Source: an uncultured Muribaculaceae bacterium (GTDB lineage: Bacteria; Bacteroidota; Bacteroidia; Bacteroidales; Muribaculaceae). From it: a DNA stretch of 64,000 nucleotides. Positions within the stretch are counted from its first letter, which is position 1. Each line of letters begins with the position of its first letter. The translations under genes and the position numbers were made by a program. Positions 16,352 through 25,795 of the stretch are shown here, piece after piece. Below the pieces are notes generated by a model. The model was not told where the DNA came from, did not search any database, and saw nothing but the letters and a program-made list of their open reading frames with translations. The DNA lies in the NCBI GenBank assembly GCA_910579845.1, contig CAJTWL010000008.1:33373-97372 (forward strand). The letters are read 5' to 3'.

Positions 16352-16927
16352 TTATATCCCCTGCTTTTTATGTGGCGAAATATCATGAATTATGATGCAT
16401 CCGGTTTGAGTTATGACTGCATCCATCCTTATATCATGCGGCTCACTGGGAATTTCATCAAATAATTGAAATTCATATCCGACACCAATCTTTGTAGCTT
16501 GCACATTTGCAAGGAGTCTGTCATAAAATCCTTTCCCTCTTCCAAGTCTATTCCCCTTCCTGTCGTATGCTACACCCGGAACTACAATCAGATCAAGATC
16601 TTCAGGATCAATCATATTGTCTCCCTGTGGCTCCTCAATGTGAAAGGCGCCTAATTCAAGACGTGTCTCATCATACGGAAGAATTTCAAGATTCACACCA
16701 TTTACTCTCGGAAGATAAAAATGCTTTTTGTTTTTCCATTTAGCGAGAAATTTTATGGTTGACAATTCATCTTCGAGTGAATGATACATCATAATGTGGT
16801 CTGCAAGTAGAAACGCAGCAGTCTCTTCAAGTTTAGAAAAAACCGCTTCTGCAGCTTTCTCCTTTTCCGCATCAAGTAGCATAGATCGCAGATTCTTGAC
16901 TTTCCTTCTTATATCTTCCTTTTCCAT
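16352..16927 (-). CDS. 5-formyltetrahydrofolate cyclo-ligase
   Basis: A 191-residue MTHFS-family enzyme that uses ATP to convert 5-formyl-THF into 5,10-methenyl-THF, clearing this inhibitory folate. Visible features are the N-terminal RRKVKNLRSML helix, the central IVVPGVAYDRKGNRLGRGKG motif with the Gly-rich phosphate loop, and FYDRLL. It is the last gene of the trxB-comEB-ctpA operon, 13 bases after ctpA. The length is normal for the family. Confidence 0.9.
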   Translation of the reverse strand: MEKEDIRRKVKNLRSMLLDAEKEKAAEAVFSKLEETAAFLLADHIMMYHSLEDELSTIKFLAKWKNKKHFYLPRVNGVNLEILPYDETRLELGAFHIEEPQGDNMIDPEDLDLIVVPGVAYDRKGNRLGRGKGFYDRLLANVQATKIGVGYEFQLFDEIPSEPHDIRMDAVITQTGCIIIHDISPHKKQGI

Positions 16928-16940
16928 AGTATTAAAAATA

Positions 16941-18590
16941 TTACTTTCGTTTGGTTATAACTTTTGAATTTTCGTTGATTATATTGACCGGACTTTTACC
17001 ATTGTTTAATGATTCTATTGCCTCCTGAACAGTGGAATCCCTTTGGTTCAGAACCTCAATAAACGCATTAAATCCTATAAGATCTCTTGCTATAACTGCT
17101 TTCAATTGGTTAAGCAACAGATGCTTTGATTTATTTATGTAATACCATCTTGCCGGTAATCCTTCCTTTGCGGCAAATGAGACAAAATTGTTTAATAATG
17201 TATTGTCGCGCGGCATGATTCGAAGCAACTCATTCAGGTTTTTCTTGCCTTTCATGAGCTTTCTATAACTTTGAGAAAATTCACTTGCATATTTCTGGAT
17301 AAGACCTCTGTTTAAAGCTTCCATATAATAAGAGGTAATTCCGAGAGTGTCTTCCGGCACAAAAATATCCGGCATGATTCCTCCTCCTCCATAAACTTCC
17401 CGTCCGTTTGCAGTGTGAAATATTTTGCTTTTATCAAGTTTTATAGAATCAAGTGAATAGAATTCACCATGATTATATCTGTCGACTATATCAAGTTCAT
17501 ATTTGCCATTCTTACCTCTTTTATACTCTTTTTGAATACTTCTTCCTGACGGTGTATAATAACGTGCTACTGTCAATCGTATTGCCGCACTGTCCGGCAA
17601 CATCAGTTGGTTCTGCACGAGACCCTTGCCAAAACTTCTTCTGCCTATTACAAGTCCCCTGTCATTATCTTGTATTGCACCTGCAAAAATTTCTGATGCA
17701 GAAGCAGAAAATTCATTTGTCAGAACTGTAATTTCTGTATTCTGGAATTGCCCGTTACCATCGCTAATGGCAATGCTTTCATTTTCCGGATTTCTACCTT
17801 TTGTGTATACTATCATTTTTCCTTCAGGTAGAAACTCGTTTGCCATATATATTGCCTGATCCATGAATCCGCCTGAATTGCCACGAAGATCGAGTATGAA
17901 TTTACGGGCTCCCTTTTTTTGAAGTTCAACCAATGCGGCGAAAAACTCATCATACGTGGTGCGTGCAAATTTGCTTACTCTGATATATCCAATTTCATCG
18001 TCAATGATATATTTCGAATCCACACTATATTCGGGTATGCGGTCTCTGACAATATCAAATTGAATTGGTTTGCGAGTTCCGTTTCGTTTTACTTTCAGGG
18101 ATACATTGGTCCCTTCTTTACCTCTTAATGTGGTAAATACATCCTGATTTGTAATTTCTGCACCAGTCAAATTTTTTCCACCAGCCTCTATAATCATGTC
18201 ACCAGGCAAAAGCCCTACCATTTCTGCTGGTCCGCCAGGTACTACTTCGATAACTTTTACAGTATCCGATAGAATCTGGAATGAAACTCCCACACCACCA
18301 AAAGCTCCTTCTAATTCTTCATTGGTAGCAGTTAACTCGGACTTAGGTATATAAGCAGAGTGTGGATCAAGAGCAGCCAGCAGATCCGGAAGGCTCTCCT
18401 CCATCAAGCTGTCAAGATCAATTTCATCCACATATTGTGTCTTAATTAATCCAAGTACAGTCTGTAATTTATATTGCGCGGGTGAAATCTTTTTATGAGA
18501 TTCATATTTACCAAGGAACATTCCCCCGATAACACCTAATGCCAATGCCAAAGGAACGAGGACTGCACCAATATTTCTTTTTTTTGCCAT
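16941..18590 (-). CDS. ctpA: S41 C-terminal processing protease
   Basis: A 549-residue periplasmic serine protease, starting at the ATG at 18588-18590 that directly follows the comEB stop. An N-terminal membrane anchor (LVPLALALGVIGGMFLG) is followed by a PDZ domain (~95-180) and the S41 catalytic core, with S297 in SASASE, D308 and K322 in RSFGKG spaced as in E. coli Prc (S, +11, +25). The C-terminal ~150 residues are helical. CtpA proteases trim or degrade envelope proteins and control cell-wall hydrolases. It is translated with trxB and comEB. Confidence 0.9.
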   Translation of the reverse strand: MAKKRNIGAVLVPLALALGVIGGMFLGKYESHKKISPAQYKLQTVLGLIKTQYVDEIDLDSLMEESLPDLLAALDPHSAYIPKSELTATNEELEGAFGGVGVSFQILSDTVKVIEVVPGGPAEMVGLLPGDMIIEAGGKNLTGAEITNQDVFTTLRGKEGTNVSLKVKRNGTRKPIQFDIVRDRIPEYSVDSKYIIDDEIGYIRVSKFARTTYDEFFAALVELQKKGARKFILDLRGNSGGFMDQAIYMANEFLPEGKMIVYTKGRNPENESIAISDGNGQFQNTEITVLTNEFSASASEIFAGAIQDNDRGLVIGRRSFGKGLVQNQLMLPDSAAIRLTVARYYTPSGRSIQKEYKRGKNGKYELDIVDRYNHGEFYSLDSIKLDKSKIFHTANGREVYGGGGIMPDIFVPEDTLGITSYYMEALNRGLIQKYASEFSQSYRKLMKGKKNLNELLRIMPRDNTLLNNFVSFAAKEGLPARWYYINKSKHLLLNQLKAVIARDLIGFNAFIEVLNQRDSTVQEAIESLNNGKSPVNIINENSKVITKRK

Positions 18591-18591
18591 G

Positions 18592-19026
18592 TTATTTATT
18601 TTTGGTATCTTCCGGTAGGTATACCACTTCAACTCCCGCTTTCTTTAATAATTCAAGACCATCCGTTATTCTATACATGTCTGAAAAGACAACCCTCTTG
18701 ATGCCGGCCTGTATTATTAATTTTGAGCATTCCATACAAGGACTTGCTGTTACATATAGAGTTCCATTTTCACTGGAATTGTTACTTCTGGCAACCTTGG
18801 TTATCGCATTAGCTTCTGCATGTAATACATATGGATAGGTCACTCCCTCTTCAGATTCGCAGATATTGTCAAATCCTGATGGTGTACCGTTGTAACCATC
18901 TGATATTATCATTTTATCTTTTACAATAAGGGCTCCTACTTTTCTTCTGACACAATAGGAGTTTTCACTCCATATCTTAACCATCCGGAGATAACGACGG
19001 TCAAGGGTTGTTTGTTTTTCCTCCAT
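18592..19026 (-). CDS. dCMP deaminase / ComEB-type cytidine deaminase
   Basis: A 144-residue deoxycytidylate deaminase family protein from the ATG at 19024-19026. The zinc site is HAEANA (His and catalytic Glu) plus PCMEC; SENSYCVRRKVGALIVKD and GYNGTPSGF are the substrate-binding segments of the dCMP branch. It converts dCMP to dUMP for thymidylate synthesis. It is one base downstream of the trxB stop and one base upstream of ctpA, so the three are translationally linked. Confidence 0.9.
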   Translation of the reverse strand: MEEKQTTLDRRYLRMVKIWSENSYCVRRKVGALIVKDKMIISDGYNGTPSGFDNICESEEGVTYPYVLHAEANAITKVARSNNSSENGTLYVTASPCMECSKLIIQAGIKRVVFSDMYRITDGLELLKKAGVEVVYLPEDTKNK

Positions 19027-19027
19027 T

Positions 19028-19978
19028 TTAAACAAAATCTTCGGTCTCAATTAAATATTTTTCGGCATCCATGGCAGCCCTACATCCTGTTCCAGCTGCA
19101 CTTATGGCTTGACGGTAGTAAGGGTCCGCACAATCTCCTGCTGCAAATATGCCTGCAACATTTGTATGGGTATGTGGTGAATTTACTTTTATATATCCTT
19201 CCGCATCAATATCTATATAACCTTTAAATATATCAGTGTTTGGTTTGTGTCCTATTCCAAGAAAGAATCCGTCTATATCAATATCAAATTTCTCTTCCCC
19301 GGGTTTGCCCAAATACTTAACAAGATGTGCGCCCTCCACAACATCCTTACCATACAATCCGATTGTATTACAATTGTAGAGTATTTCAATGTTTTCTCGT
19401 TCTGTAACTCTTTTTTTCATTATATCTGAAGCTCTTAGATAATCTTTTCTGACTATCATATAGACCTTTGATGCCAATGTAGACAAGTATAATGCTTCTT
19501 CGCAGGCAGTATCACCACCACCGACTACAGCAACTTTCTTTTTTCTATAAAAAAATCCATCGCATGTCGCACATGCGCTTACTCCAAGCCCATTATACTT
19601 TTCCTCATCCGGAAGACCCAGGTATTTGGCGGATGCTCCGGTACATATAATGACACTATCTGCAAATACAACACCACCTCGGTCATCAATGCATTTAAAT
19701 GGTCTATCTGAGAAATCAACTTTTTCAATCTTACGACTGATTATTTCTGCACCAAACCGCAGTGCTTGATCCCTAAGATTCTGCATCATTTCAACTCCCT
19801 GAACACCTTGATGATACCCTGGAAAGTTCTCAACTTCGGTTGTTTGGGTCAACTGACCTCCCGGTTGATCGCCTTCATATATAATTGGTGACAAATTCGC
19901 TCTGGATGCATAAATTCCAGCTGTGTATCCTGCCGGACCTGATCCTATTATCAATACCTTTGTCTTTGATTCTGACAT
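19028..19978 (-). CDS. trxB: Thioredoxin reductase
   Basis: A 316-residue flavoprotein from the ATG at 19976-19978; the 21 codons upstream add only a non-homologous leader. The FAD site is IGSGPAGYTAGIYASRA, the redox pair is CATC (ACATCDGFF), the NADPH loop is GGGDTACEEALYLS, and the second FAD motif is GIFAAGDCAD. It reduces thioredoxin with NADPH. It heads the operon trxB-comEB-ctpA-fau, in which junctions are 1 to 13 bases. Confidence 0.95.
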   Translation of the reverse strand: MSESKTKVLIIGSGPAGYTAGIYASRANLSPIIYEGDQPGGQLTQTTEVENFPGYHQGVQGVEMMQNLRDQALRFGAEIISRKIEKVDFSDRPFKCIDDRGGVVFADSVIICTGASAKYLGLPDEEKYNGLGVSACATCDGFFYRKKKVAVVGGGDTACEEALYLSTLASKVYMIVRKDYLRASDIMKKRVTERENIEILYNCNTIGLYGKDVVEGAHLVKYLGKPGEEKFDIDIDGFFLGIGHKPNTDIFKGYIDIDAEGYIKVNSPHTHTNVAGIFAAGDCADPYYRQAISAAGTGCRAAMDAEKYLIETEDFV

Positions 19979-20148
19979 AATTTTAAATTTAATTATTTTG
20001 AATAATATAGTAAATTTAAAAGACAACTTTTCTGAACCCAATTAAATAAAGTGTAAATTCGTTATTTAATGAATGTTGCACATTATCTTTATTATTCTAA
20101 TTAACTTTTAATTTACTAATTAATATATTAACAAACATCGTTGCATAA

Positions 20149-20781
20149 TTACCTAACGTCCACCAACTCATATCCTGGGAACTTTGATTTTGGATATTTG
20201 AAATCTGATTCTGAAATTGACGCTCTATAATTAACATTAAACAACGTTATTGTTATCGGTTTTGTCCCCTTTTGCATAATTTTAATGCTGACAGGTTTGA
20301 ATGAATTCCGATTGACAGCCAGCTCAATAGAAGGCAATGAGTTTCTTCCCTGTTTGGATTTAAGCATTAACACATATTGGGTTTTATCAGCATTGTTTAC
20401 AAGCGTAGGTGTATATTTATTGGAATATGTCTTCAAATATTCCAACGGATTGGATTCTCTTACTTCTTCCAAACTTGGTGTGGAAATTGTAGTTTCTTTT
20501 GAATTTGAATTTGTTATCCACATTGTTTTCCCATCATACCATGTAGACGAATGTCGTGATAAATAACAGAAATTCTTGCCTTTTGCTTTAAATGTGCCAT
20601 CGGTATACCCATATCCTGTTGACATTTTAAATGTTGCAGAAATTCCCGTTGCGTTGTTCAATGCGGTTGCAGTTTTTTGTAATATCTGATTTGCTGTCGG
20701 CACACCAAATACTGACAATGGGAATATAAAAACAAGTATAAATACTATTTGTCGAAACCTTAAACCCATAAATTTTATCAT
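20149..20781 (-). CDS. LolA-like periplasmic lipoprotein carrier
   Basis: A 210-residue secreted protein from the ATG at 20779-20781, with a signal peptide (FRQIVFILVFIFPLSVFG). The mature part has the LolA-like half-barrel pattern: ANQILQKTATALNNATGISATFKM, TFKAKGKNFCYLS, YDGKTMWI and a C-terminal YPKSKFPGYELVDVR. It is expected to carry lipoproteins from the inner to the outer membrane, as LolA does. It follows ftsK by 21 bases, a LolA-FtsK pairing that is common in bacteria. Confidence 0.75.
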   Translation of the reverse strand: MIKFMGLRFRQIVFILVFIFPLSVFGVPTANQILQKTATALNNATGISATFKMSTGYGYTDGTFKAKGKNFCYLSRHSSTWYDGKTMWITNSNSKETTISTPSLEEVRESNPLEYLKTYSNKYTPTLVNNADKTQYVLMLKSKQGRNSLPSIELAVNRNSFKPVSIKIMQKGTKPITITLFNVNYRASISESDFKYPKSKFPGYELVDVR

Positions 20782-20802
20782 AAATTGCAAAAGGGTATTT
20801 TA

Positions 20803-23565
20803 TTATAATGAATCAAGTATTCTCTCAAGTTCAGCATTATCAACAAGTACAGCTCTTGGTTTACCTCCGGAAGCAGGACCCACTACACCCATGGCTTCAA
20901 GCTGATCCATAATTTTCCCGGCTCTGTTGTAGCCTATCGAATATGAACGTTGAACGGCAGATGTCGAGGCTGTCCCGGTCGCAACAACTCTTCTTGCAAC
21001 TTCCTCCAATAAAGGATCTCTCTCTCCTACGGGGCCTCCGATGATCCCCAAACCCTCTTCTGTCGAAACTTGAGGCTCAGGCAATTCATATACTCCGCAT
21101 GGGTAGGGTTGTTTTTCAATGTATTCGCATATCTCCTCTACTTCCGGCGTGTCAATAAAAGCGCATTGAACCCGAACCATCTCCGAGTTATTAAATATAA
21201 GCATATCACCTCTACCTATAAGATGCTGTGCTCCGGTTGTATCAAGAATTGTTTTTGAATCAACGCCGGAAGATACTTTAAAAGAAATTCTCGCAGGGAA
21301 ATTTGCTTTTATAATACCTGTGATCACATTTGTCGATGGACGCTGAGTTGCAATTATTACATGCATCCCCACCGCACGTGCCTTTTGTGCAAGGCGGGCT
21401 ATCGGCAATTCAACATTCTTACCGGAAACCATCATTAAATCACCAAACTCATCTACAACAACCACAATATACGGAAGGAAACGATGACCCTCTCTCGGAT
21501 CCAGTTTACCATCTTTTATCTTACTGTTGTATTCTTCTATATTTCTGGCATGTGCATTCTTGAGAAGCGTATAACGATCATCCATCTCAATGCATAATGA
21601 ATTTAATGTGGCTTCAACCTTCTTCATGTCTGTTATTACAGGTTCTGAAGAATCCGCATCCTCTGGAATAACCGCCATATAATGATTTTTCAGTTTGTTA
21701 TATAGGCTGAATTCTACTTGTTTGGGGTCTATCATTACGAATTTAAGATCGCTTGGACTTTTACAATAAAGTAGAGATGTTATAATTGCGTTGAGTCCGA
21801 CAGACTTACCCTGACCAGTGGCACCAGCGACAAGCAAATGTGGCATTTTTGCCAAGTCTGCGATATAAACATCATTTGATATTGTGGAACCGATAGCAAC
21901 AGGAAGGATATATTTGCTTTCCTGATACTTTTTAGATTTAATTATTGTCTGCATTGACACAGTTAAAGCATCCTTATTCGCGACCTCGATTCCTACGGTT
22001 CCTTTACCTGGAATAGGGGCTATTATTCTGACTCCAGTGGCGGAAAGACTTAATGCAATATCATCGACAAGGCTTCTTATCTTGGCGATTTTCACACCCT
22101 TGTCGGGTACAATTTCATATAATGTAACTGTAGGACCTACAGTCGCTTTAATCTCTGTTATCGGTATTCCGAAATCAAGAAGTGTCTGCTTGATTTTTGA
22201 TTTATTCTCAAGTTGCTCTTCTGCATCGACACTTATTTTTTCAACTCCGGGTTTTAATAATGAAAACGGAGGGAATTTATATGGATGGCGAGATTCAAAA
22301 TCCTTTTGAGATTTATAATGAATCTTTTCACTCTCACCAATCTGATTAACTGTAACAATCATTTTATTATTTTTGACTGTCACATCATTATCTTTTATAA
22401 CTACATTGTCATTCGATGTATTTACGGAGTCTGAGGAATTCTCTTTTTCAGTAACTGCAAGAGTAGATTCAAGATTATTATCGTTCTCGGAATCCGTATT
22501 CTCTGTTAACTCTACGGCTATGGAATTATCATTCGCATCTGTTTGATCATAACTCCTGTCAATGATAACCGTTTCATTTACTGTGTCGAGTGTATAAATC
22601 GGTCTCTCATTCTCTTCAAGGTCATCCTCATCCGAAAATGACACAAAATCTTCATCAACAGGATTGTTTTGCATCACTTCCAACTCTTCTATTGATTCTC
22701 CGGTGCGTATGTCATCAAGCTTGTCTGCGGCGGTGTCTTTTGCTTTGGCTTCCTCTTTTGCTCTTTGTTCGGCACGAATTCGTTCCTCTTCCTCACGTCG
22801 TGCTGTACGGATAGCGTGTTTTTTCTCAATCCAGTTGATAAGATCTCTAAGACAGATTACAATGAAAAGTGCTACCATGAAGATACAAATCAACACCGAG
22901 CCGGTGGTACCGGTGAAGCTGTCAATAAACTGATAAACATATCTTGCATGGTAACCGCCCCAGTTAACATATGAGTGTGTCCAAACAGTAGTCAGACCAA
23001 CTATCAGAGATATGGTTATGAGAGCGACAAAGCATTTAATGGTAAAATCTACACTTTTGAATTTTGGACGACCGGTGAGCTGTTTAAGACACATCGCCCC
23101 AAGCCATATGATTATCACAAATGATCCGGCACCAAAACTCTCATTTATAAGAAATTCTGACAATCTTGCGCCACCTTCCCCCCCGGCATTATGAACTTTA
23201 GCTGCAGTTCCAATGGGAGTATTGTTAATTATTGATTGATCTTTAACACAATCACCGATATATGATATAAATGAGACAAATAGATAGACTGCGAGGCAAC
23301 CGAGAAATATTCCAAGAAGCAGTTTTACAGACTGTGTATTTACCAGCTTTAAAACTTTATATTTGAAAGAATTATTATTAGGAAGAGAATTTTTACCCCT
23401 GTTTGTGTTTTTTTTACTATTCTTGTTACTATTTTTGTGGCTTTTTTCTTTGTCACGTACTTTGGGAATCGGCTGTACAGATTCAGCTAAAACCTCTACT
23501 TTTTCATCAGTGAGGGTGTCATTATAATCGAATTCTGGCGAATAATCGTTGTATCTCTTTTCCAT
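20803..23565 (-). CDS. ftsK: DNA translocase FtsK/SpoIIIE
   Basis: A 920-residue protein from the ATG at 23563-23565. Residues ~70-260 hold the membrane segments that anchor it at the septum, followed by a long acidic, low-complexity linker (~260-420). The motor has the alpha-beta domain (LLDFGIPITEIKATVGPTVT), Walker A AGATGQGKSV, Walker B VVVVDEFGDLMM and RPSTNVITGIIKANFPARIS. The C-terminal gamma winged helix (QRSYSIGYNRAGKIMDQLEA) reads the polarity sequences that steer it to dif. It pumps chromosome ends across the division septum. Confidence 0.95.
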   Translation of the reverse strand: MEKRYNDYSPEFDYNDTLTDEKVEVLAESVQPIPKVRDKEKSHKNSNKNSKKNTNRGKNSLPNNNSFKYKVLKLVNTQSVKLLLGIFLGCLAVYLFVSFISYIGDCVKDQSIINNTPIGTAAKVHNAGGEGGARLSEFLINESFGAGSFVIIIWLGAMCLKQLTGRPKFKSVDFTIKCFVALITISLIVGLTTVWTHSYVNWGGYHARYVYQFIDSFTGTTGSVLICIFMVALFIVICLRDLINWIEKKHAIRTARREEEERIRAEQRAKEEAKAKDTAADKLDDIRTGESIEELEVMQNNPVDEDFVSFSDEDDLEENERPIYTLDTVNETVIIDRSYDQTDANDNSIAVELTENTDSENDNNLESTLAVTEKENSSDSVNTSNDNVVIKDNDVTVKNNKMIVTVNQIGESEKIHYKSQKDFESRHPYKFPPFSLLKPGVEKISVDAEEQLENKSKIKQTLLDFGIPITEIKATVGPTVTLYEIVPDKGVKIAKIRSLVDDIALSLSATGVRIIAPIPGKGTVGIEVANKDALTVSMQTIIKSKKYQESKYILPVAIGSTISNDVYIADLAKMPHLLVAGATGQGKSVGLNAIITSLLYCKSPSDLKFVMIDPKQVEFSLYNKLKNHYMAVIPEDADSSEPVITDMKKVEATLNSLCIEMDDRYTLLKNAHARNIEEYNSKIKDGKLDPREGHRFLPYIVVVVDEFGDLMMVSGKNVELPIARLAQKARAVGMHVIIATQRPSTNVITGIIKANFPARISFKVSSGVDSKTILDTTGAQHLIGRGDMLIFNNSEMVRVQCAFIDTPEVEEICEYIEKQPYPCGVYELPEPQVSTEEGLGIIGGPVGERDPLLEEVARRVVATGTASTSAVQRSYSIGYNRAGKIMDQLEAMGVVGPASGGKPRAVLVDNAELERILDSL

Positions 23566-23648
23566 CAATGCAAATTTAATCATTTTCCATTTAAGAAGCC
23601 ATCAATTCATAAGGAAGATTAAGGAATTTTTGTTAAATTCGCATTTAA

Positions 23649-23828
23649 ATGACACCACTTAAAATTATAGGAATTGCAATTTTGATACTTATATGGGGAT
23701 GGCTGTCCTGGGCTGTGCTTGGTAGCGGTATAAATCTCAAGAATTTACTTATTGTAATTATGGCCGCTATCATTATATTTGTTCCATTATATAAACGATA
23801 TAAGGGTACACCGGATGATGAGGGATAA
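23649..23828 (+). CDS. Small membrane protein, unknown function
   Basis: A 59-residue protein in frame from ATG 23649 to TAA 23826. It starts MTPLKIIGIAILILIWGW and has two hydrophobic segments (about 5-24 and 29-47) with a short positively charged hinge and an acidic C-terminus (KGTPDDEG). It lies just upstream of dxs on the same strand, divergent from ftsK. Length, composition and hydropathy are those of a small inner-membrane protein; the antisense frame over the same bases is unlikely to be real. No known family recognised. Confidence 0.6.
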   Translation: MTPLKIIGIAILILIWGWLSWAVLGSGINLKNLLIVIMAAIIIFVPLYKRYKGTPDDEG

Positions 23829-23866
23829 TTGGCGCAAAGTTTAGTAGTACTCAAAATTTAACTGGA

Positions 23867-25795
23867 TTGAAGAAGTCAGAATATAATATACTTGATTCAA
23901 TTGATTCTCCTGCTGAACTAAGGAAATTATCACAAGATAAACTTTCTGAAGTGTGTAGAGAAATCAGGAAATACTTGATTAAAAATCTTGCCCACAACCC
24001 TGGACATTTTGGCTCAAGCATGGGTGCTGTTGATTTAATAGTCGCTCTTCATTATGTATTCAACACTCCTCGAGACCGCATAGTTTGGGATGTAGGACAT
24101 CAGGCATATGCACATAAAATACTAACTGGCAGAAGAGAACTGTTCAAGAATCAACGGACCCATAATGGCATTAGCGGTTTTCCGTTTCCTAAAGAGAGTG
24201 AGTACGATACATTTGTATGTGGTCATGCCGGAAACTCAATTTCCGCTGCTTTAGGCATGGCTGTCGCGGACCAGAATACTCCGGGTGAAGAGGATCGAAA
24301 GACTATCGCTGTCATTGGAGACTCTTCTATAAGTAATGGGATTGCCTTCGAAGGTCTTAACAACACGTCTAATCAGCTGAACAACCTATTGATTATTCTG
24401 AATGATAATGACATGTCAATTGATGATCCGGTTGGAGCGTTGCATAAATATCTTTCAGAAATAACTACATCAGCCCCCTACAACCGATGGCGCCTACGTA
24501 TTTACAGTATCTGCAAACGTCTGGGATTAATCAATGATCGTCGCAAAGGGCTGTTATTAAGATTTAACAACGCGCTGAAAGCATTGATTTCTGCTCAACA
24601 AAATATCTTTGAAGGTCTGAATATAAGATATTTTGGCCCCTTTGACGGCAATGATGTGAATAAGGTAGTTAAAGTTCTTAACGACATAAAAGAGATGAAG
24701 GGACCACGTATCCTTCATCTAAGCACAGTTAAAGGTAAAGGATTTGAAGTAGCGGAAAGGAATCCACAGGCATGGCATGCGCCGGGAAATTTTGATCCGT
24801 ATACAGGCGAGAAAATTTCAAAAAACAGAAATTCTGAGCTATGGCAAGAGGTGTTCGGGAGGAATCTGGTGTCTTTGGCAGAGGACGATCAAAGAATTGT
24901 AGGCATTTCCGCGGCTATGCTTTCAGGCACGTCAATGTGTATGATGATGGACAAATTCCCAGATAGAACATTTGATGTGGGAATTTCCGAGGGGCATGCT
25001 GTTACTTTTGCAGGTGGTCTCGCCTCAGCCGGGAAAAAACCGTTTGTCGCTATCTATTCTTCTTTCCTGCAGCGTGCATTTGATAATATTATCCATGATG
25101 TTGCAATACAAGGTCTTCCGGTAGTTTTCTGTATTGATAGAGCAGGAATTGTAGGTGAGGATGGTGTTACACACCACGGAATATTTGATATTGCATATCT
25201 GAGAATGATCCCAGACATGAATATATGTGCGCCTTTGGATGTGGATACCCTATCCGGTCTTATGAAGATGTCAACATCTTTAAACTCTCCTCTGACTATC
25301 AGATATCCGAAAGGAAAAGCAATTGATCTTAATCAGGAAATAACGGATTTGGATCCCAAAGTGTTAAATCTATGCAAGTCTGATGTTTCAATAGGCAAAG
25401 CCCGTAAAATACTAAGTCAGGGACATGCCCAGACTGTTATTTTATCTATTGGCGCTATTGGGTATAATGCACTCAAAGCGGCGGAGATCCTCTCAAGAAA
25501 GGGTATACCAATAGATATTTATGACATGATCTGGATTAAGCCACTTGACAAAAGTGTTGTTTCTGAAGTTGCTGAAAAATATGACCATATATTTACTCTG
25601 GAAGATGGAGTTGTTAGTGGCGGATTTGGATCGGCAGTCTGCGAATGTTTGTCTGACATAGGATATAAAAACAAGGTAGTACGACTGGGAATACCGGACA
25701 ATTGGGTTTATCAAGGCAGTATAAGTGAATTACAGAAAGATTGCGGATATGATATTGATGGGATTGTAACCGCTATAGAAAAGGAATACTTATGA
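23867..25795 (+). CDS. dxs: 1-deoxy-D-xylulose-5-phosphate synthase
   Basis: A 642-residue thiamine-diphosphate enzyme, first step of the MEP isoprenoid pathway (pyruvate + glyceraldehyde 3-phosphate). A TTG at 23867 is the only reasonable start; no ATG or GTG lies in frame nearby upstream. Features include LAHNPGHFGSSMGAVDLIVALH, GHAGNSISAALGMA, the ThDP motif IGDSSISNGIAFEGLNN with ILNDND, and the transketolase C-terminal domain ending VYQGSISEL. The classical GDG of the cofactor motif is GDS here. It starts an operon with trkA and trkH, overlapping trkA by ATGA. Confidence 0.9.
   Translation: MKKSEYNILDSIDSPAELRKLSQDKLSEVCREIRKYLIKNLAHNPGHFGSSMGAVDLIVALHYVFNTPRDRIVWDVGHQAYAHKILTGRRELFKNQRTHNGISGFPFPKESEYDTFVCGHAGNSISAALGMAVADQNTPGEEDRKTIAVIGDSSISNGIAFEGLNNTSNQLNNLLIILNDNDMSIDDPVGALHKYLSEITTSAPYNRWRLRIYSICKRLGLINDRRKGLLLRFNNALKALISAQQNIFEGLNIRYFGPFDGNDVNKVVKVLNDIKEMKGPRILHLSTVKGKGFEVAERNPQAWHAPGNFDPYTGEKISKNRNSELWQEVFGRNLVSLAEDDQRIVGISAAMLSGTSMCMMMDKFPDRTFDVGISEGHAVTFAGGLASAGKKPFVAIYSSFLQRAFDNIIHDVAIQGLPVVFCIDRAGIVGEDGVTHHGIFDIAYLRMIPDMNICAPLDVDTLSGLMKMSTSLNSPLTIRYPKGKAIDLNQEITDLDPKVLNLCKSDVSIGKARKILSQGHAQTVILSIGAIGYNALKAAEILSRKGIPIDIYDMIWIKPLDKSVVSEVAEKYDHIFTLEDGVVSGGFGSAVCECLSDIGYKNKVVRLGIPDNWVYQGSISELQKDCGYDIDGIVTAIEKEYL

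Noticed and set aside
23645..23854. Minus-strand frame of 69 codons overlapping the small membrane gene
   Set aside because: It lies antisense to a better frame with clear hydrophobic helices, and its own composition is not protein-like.
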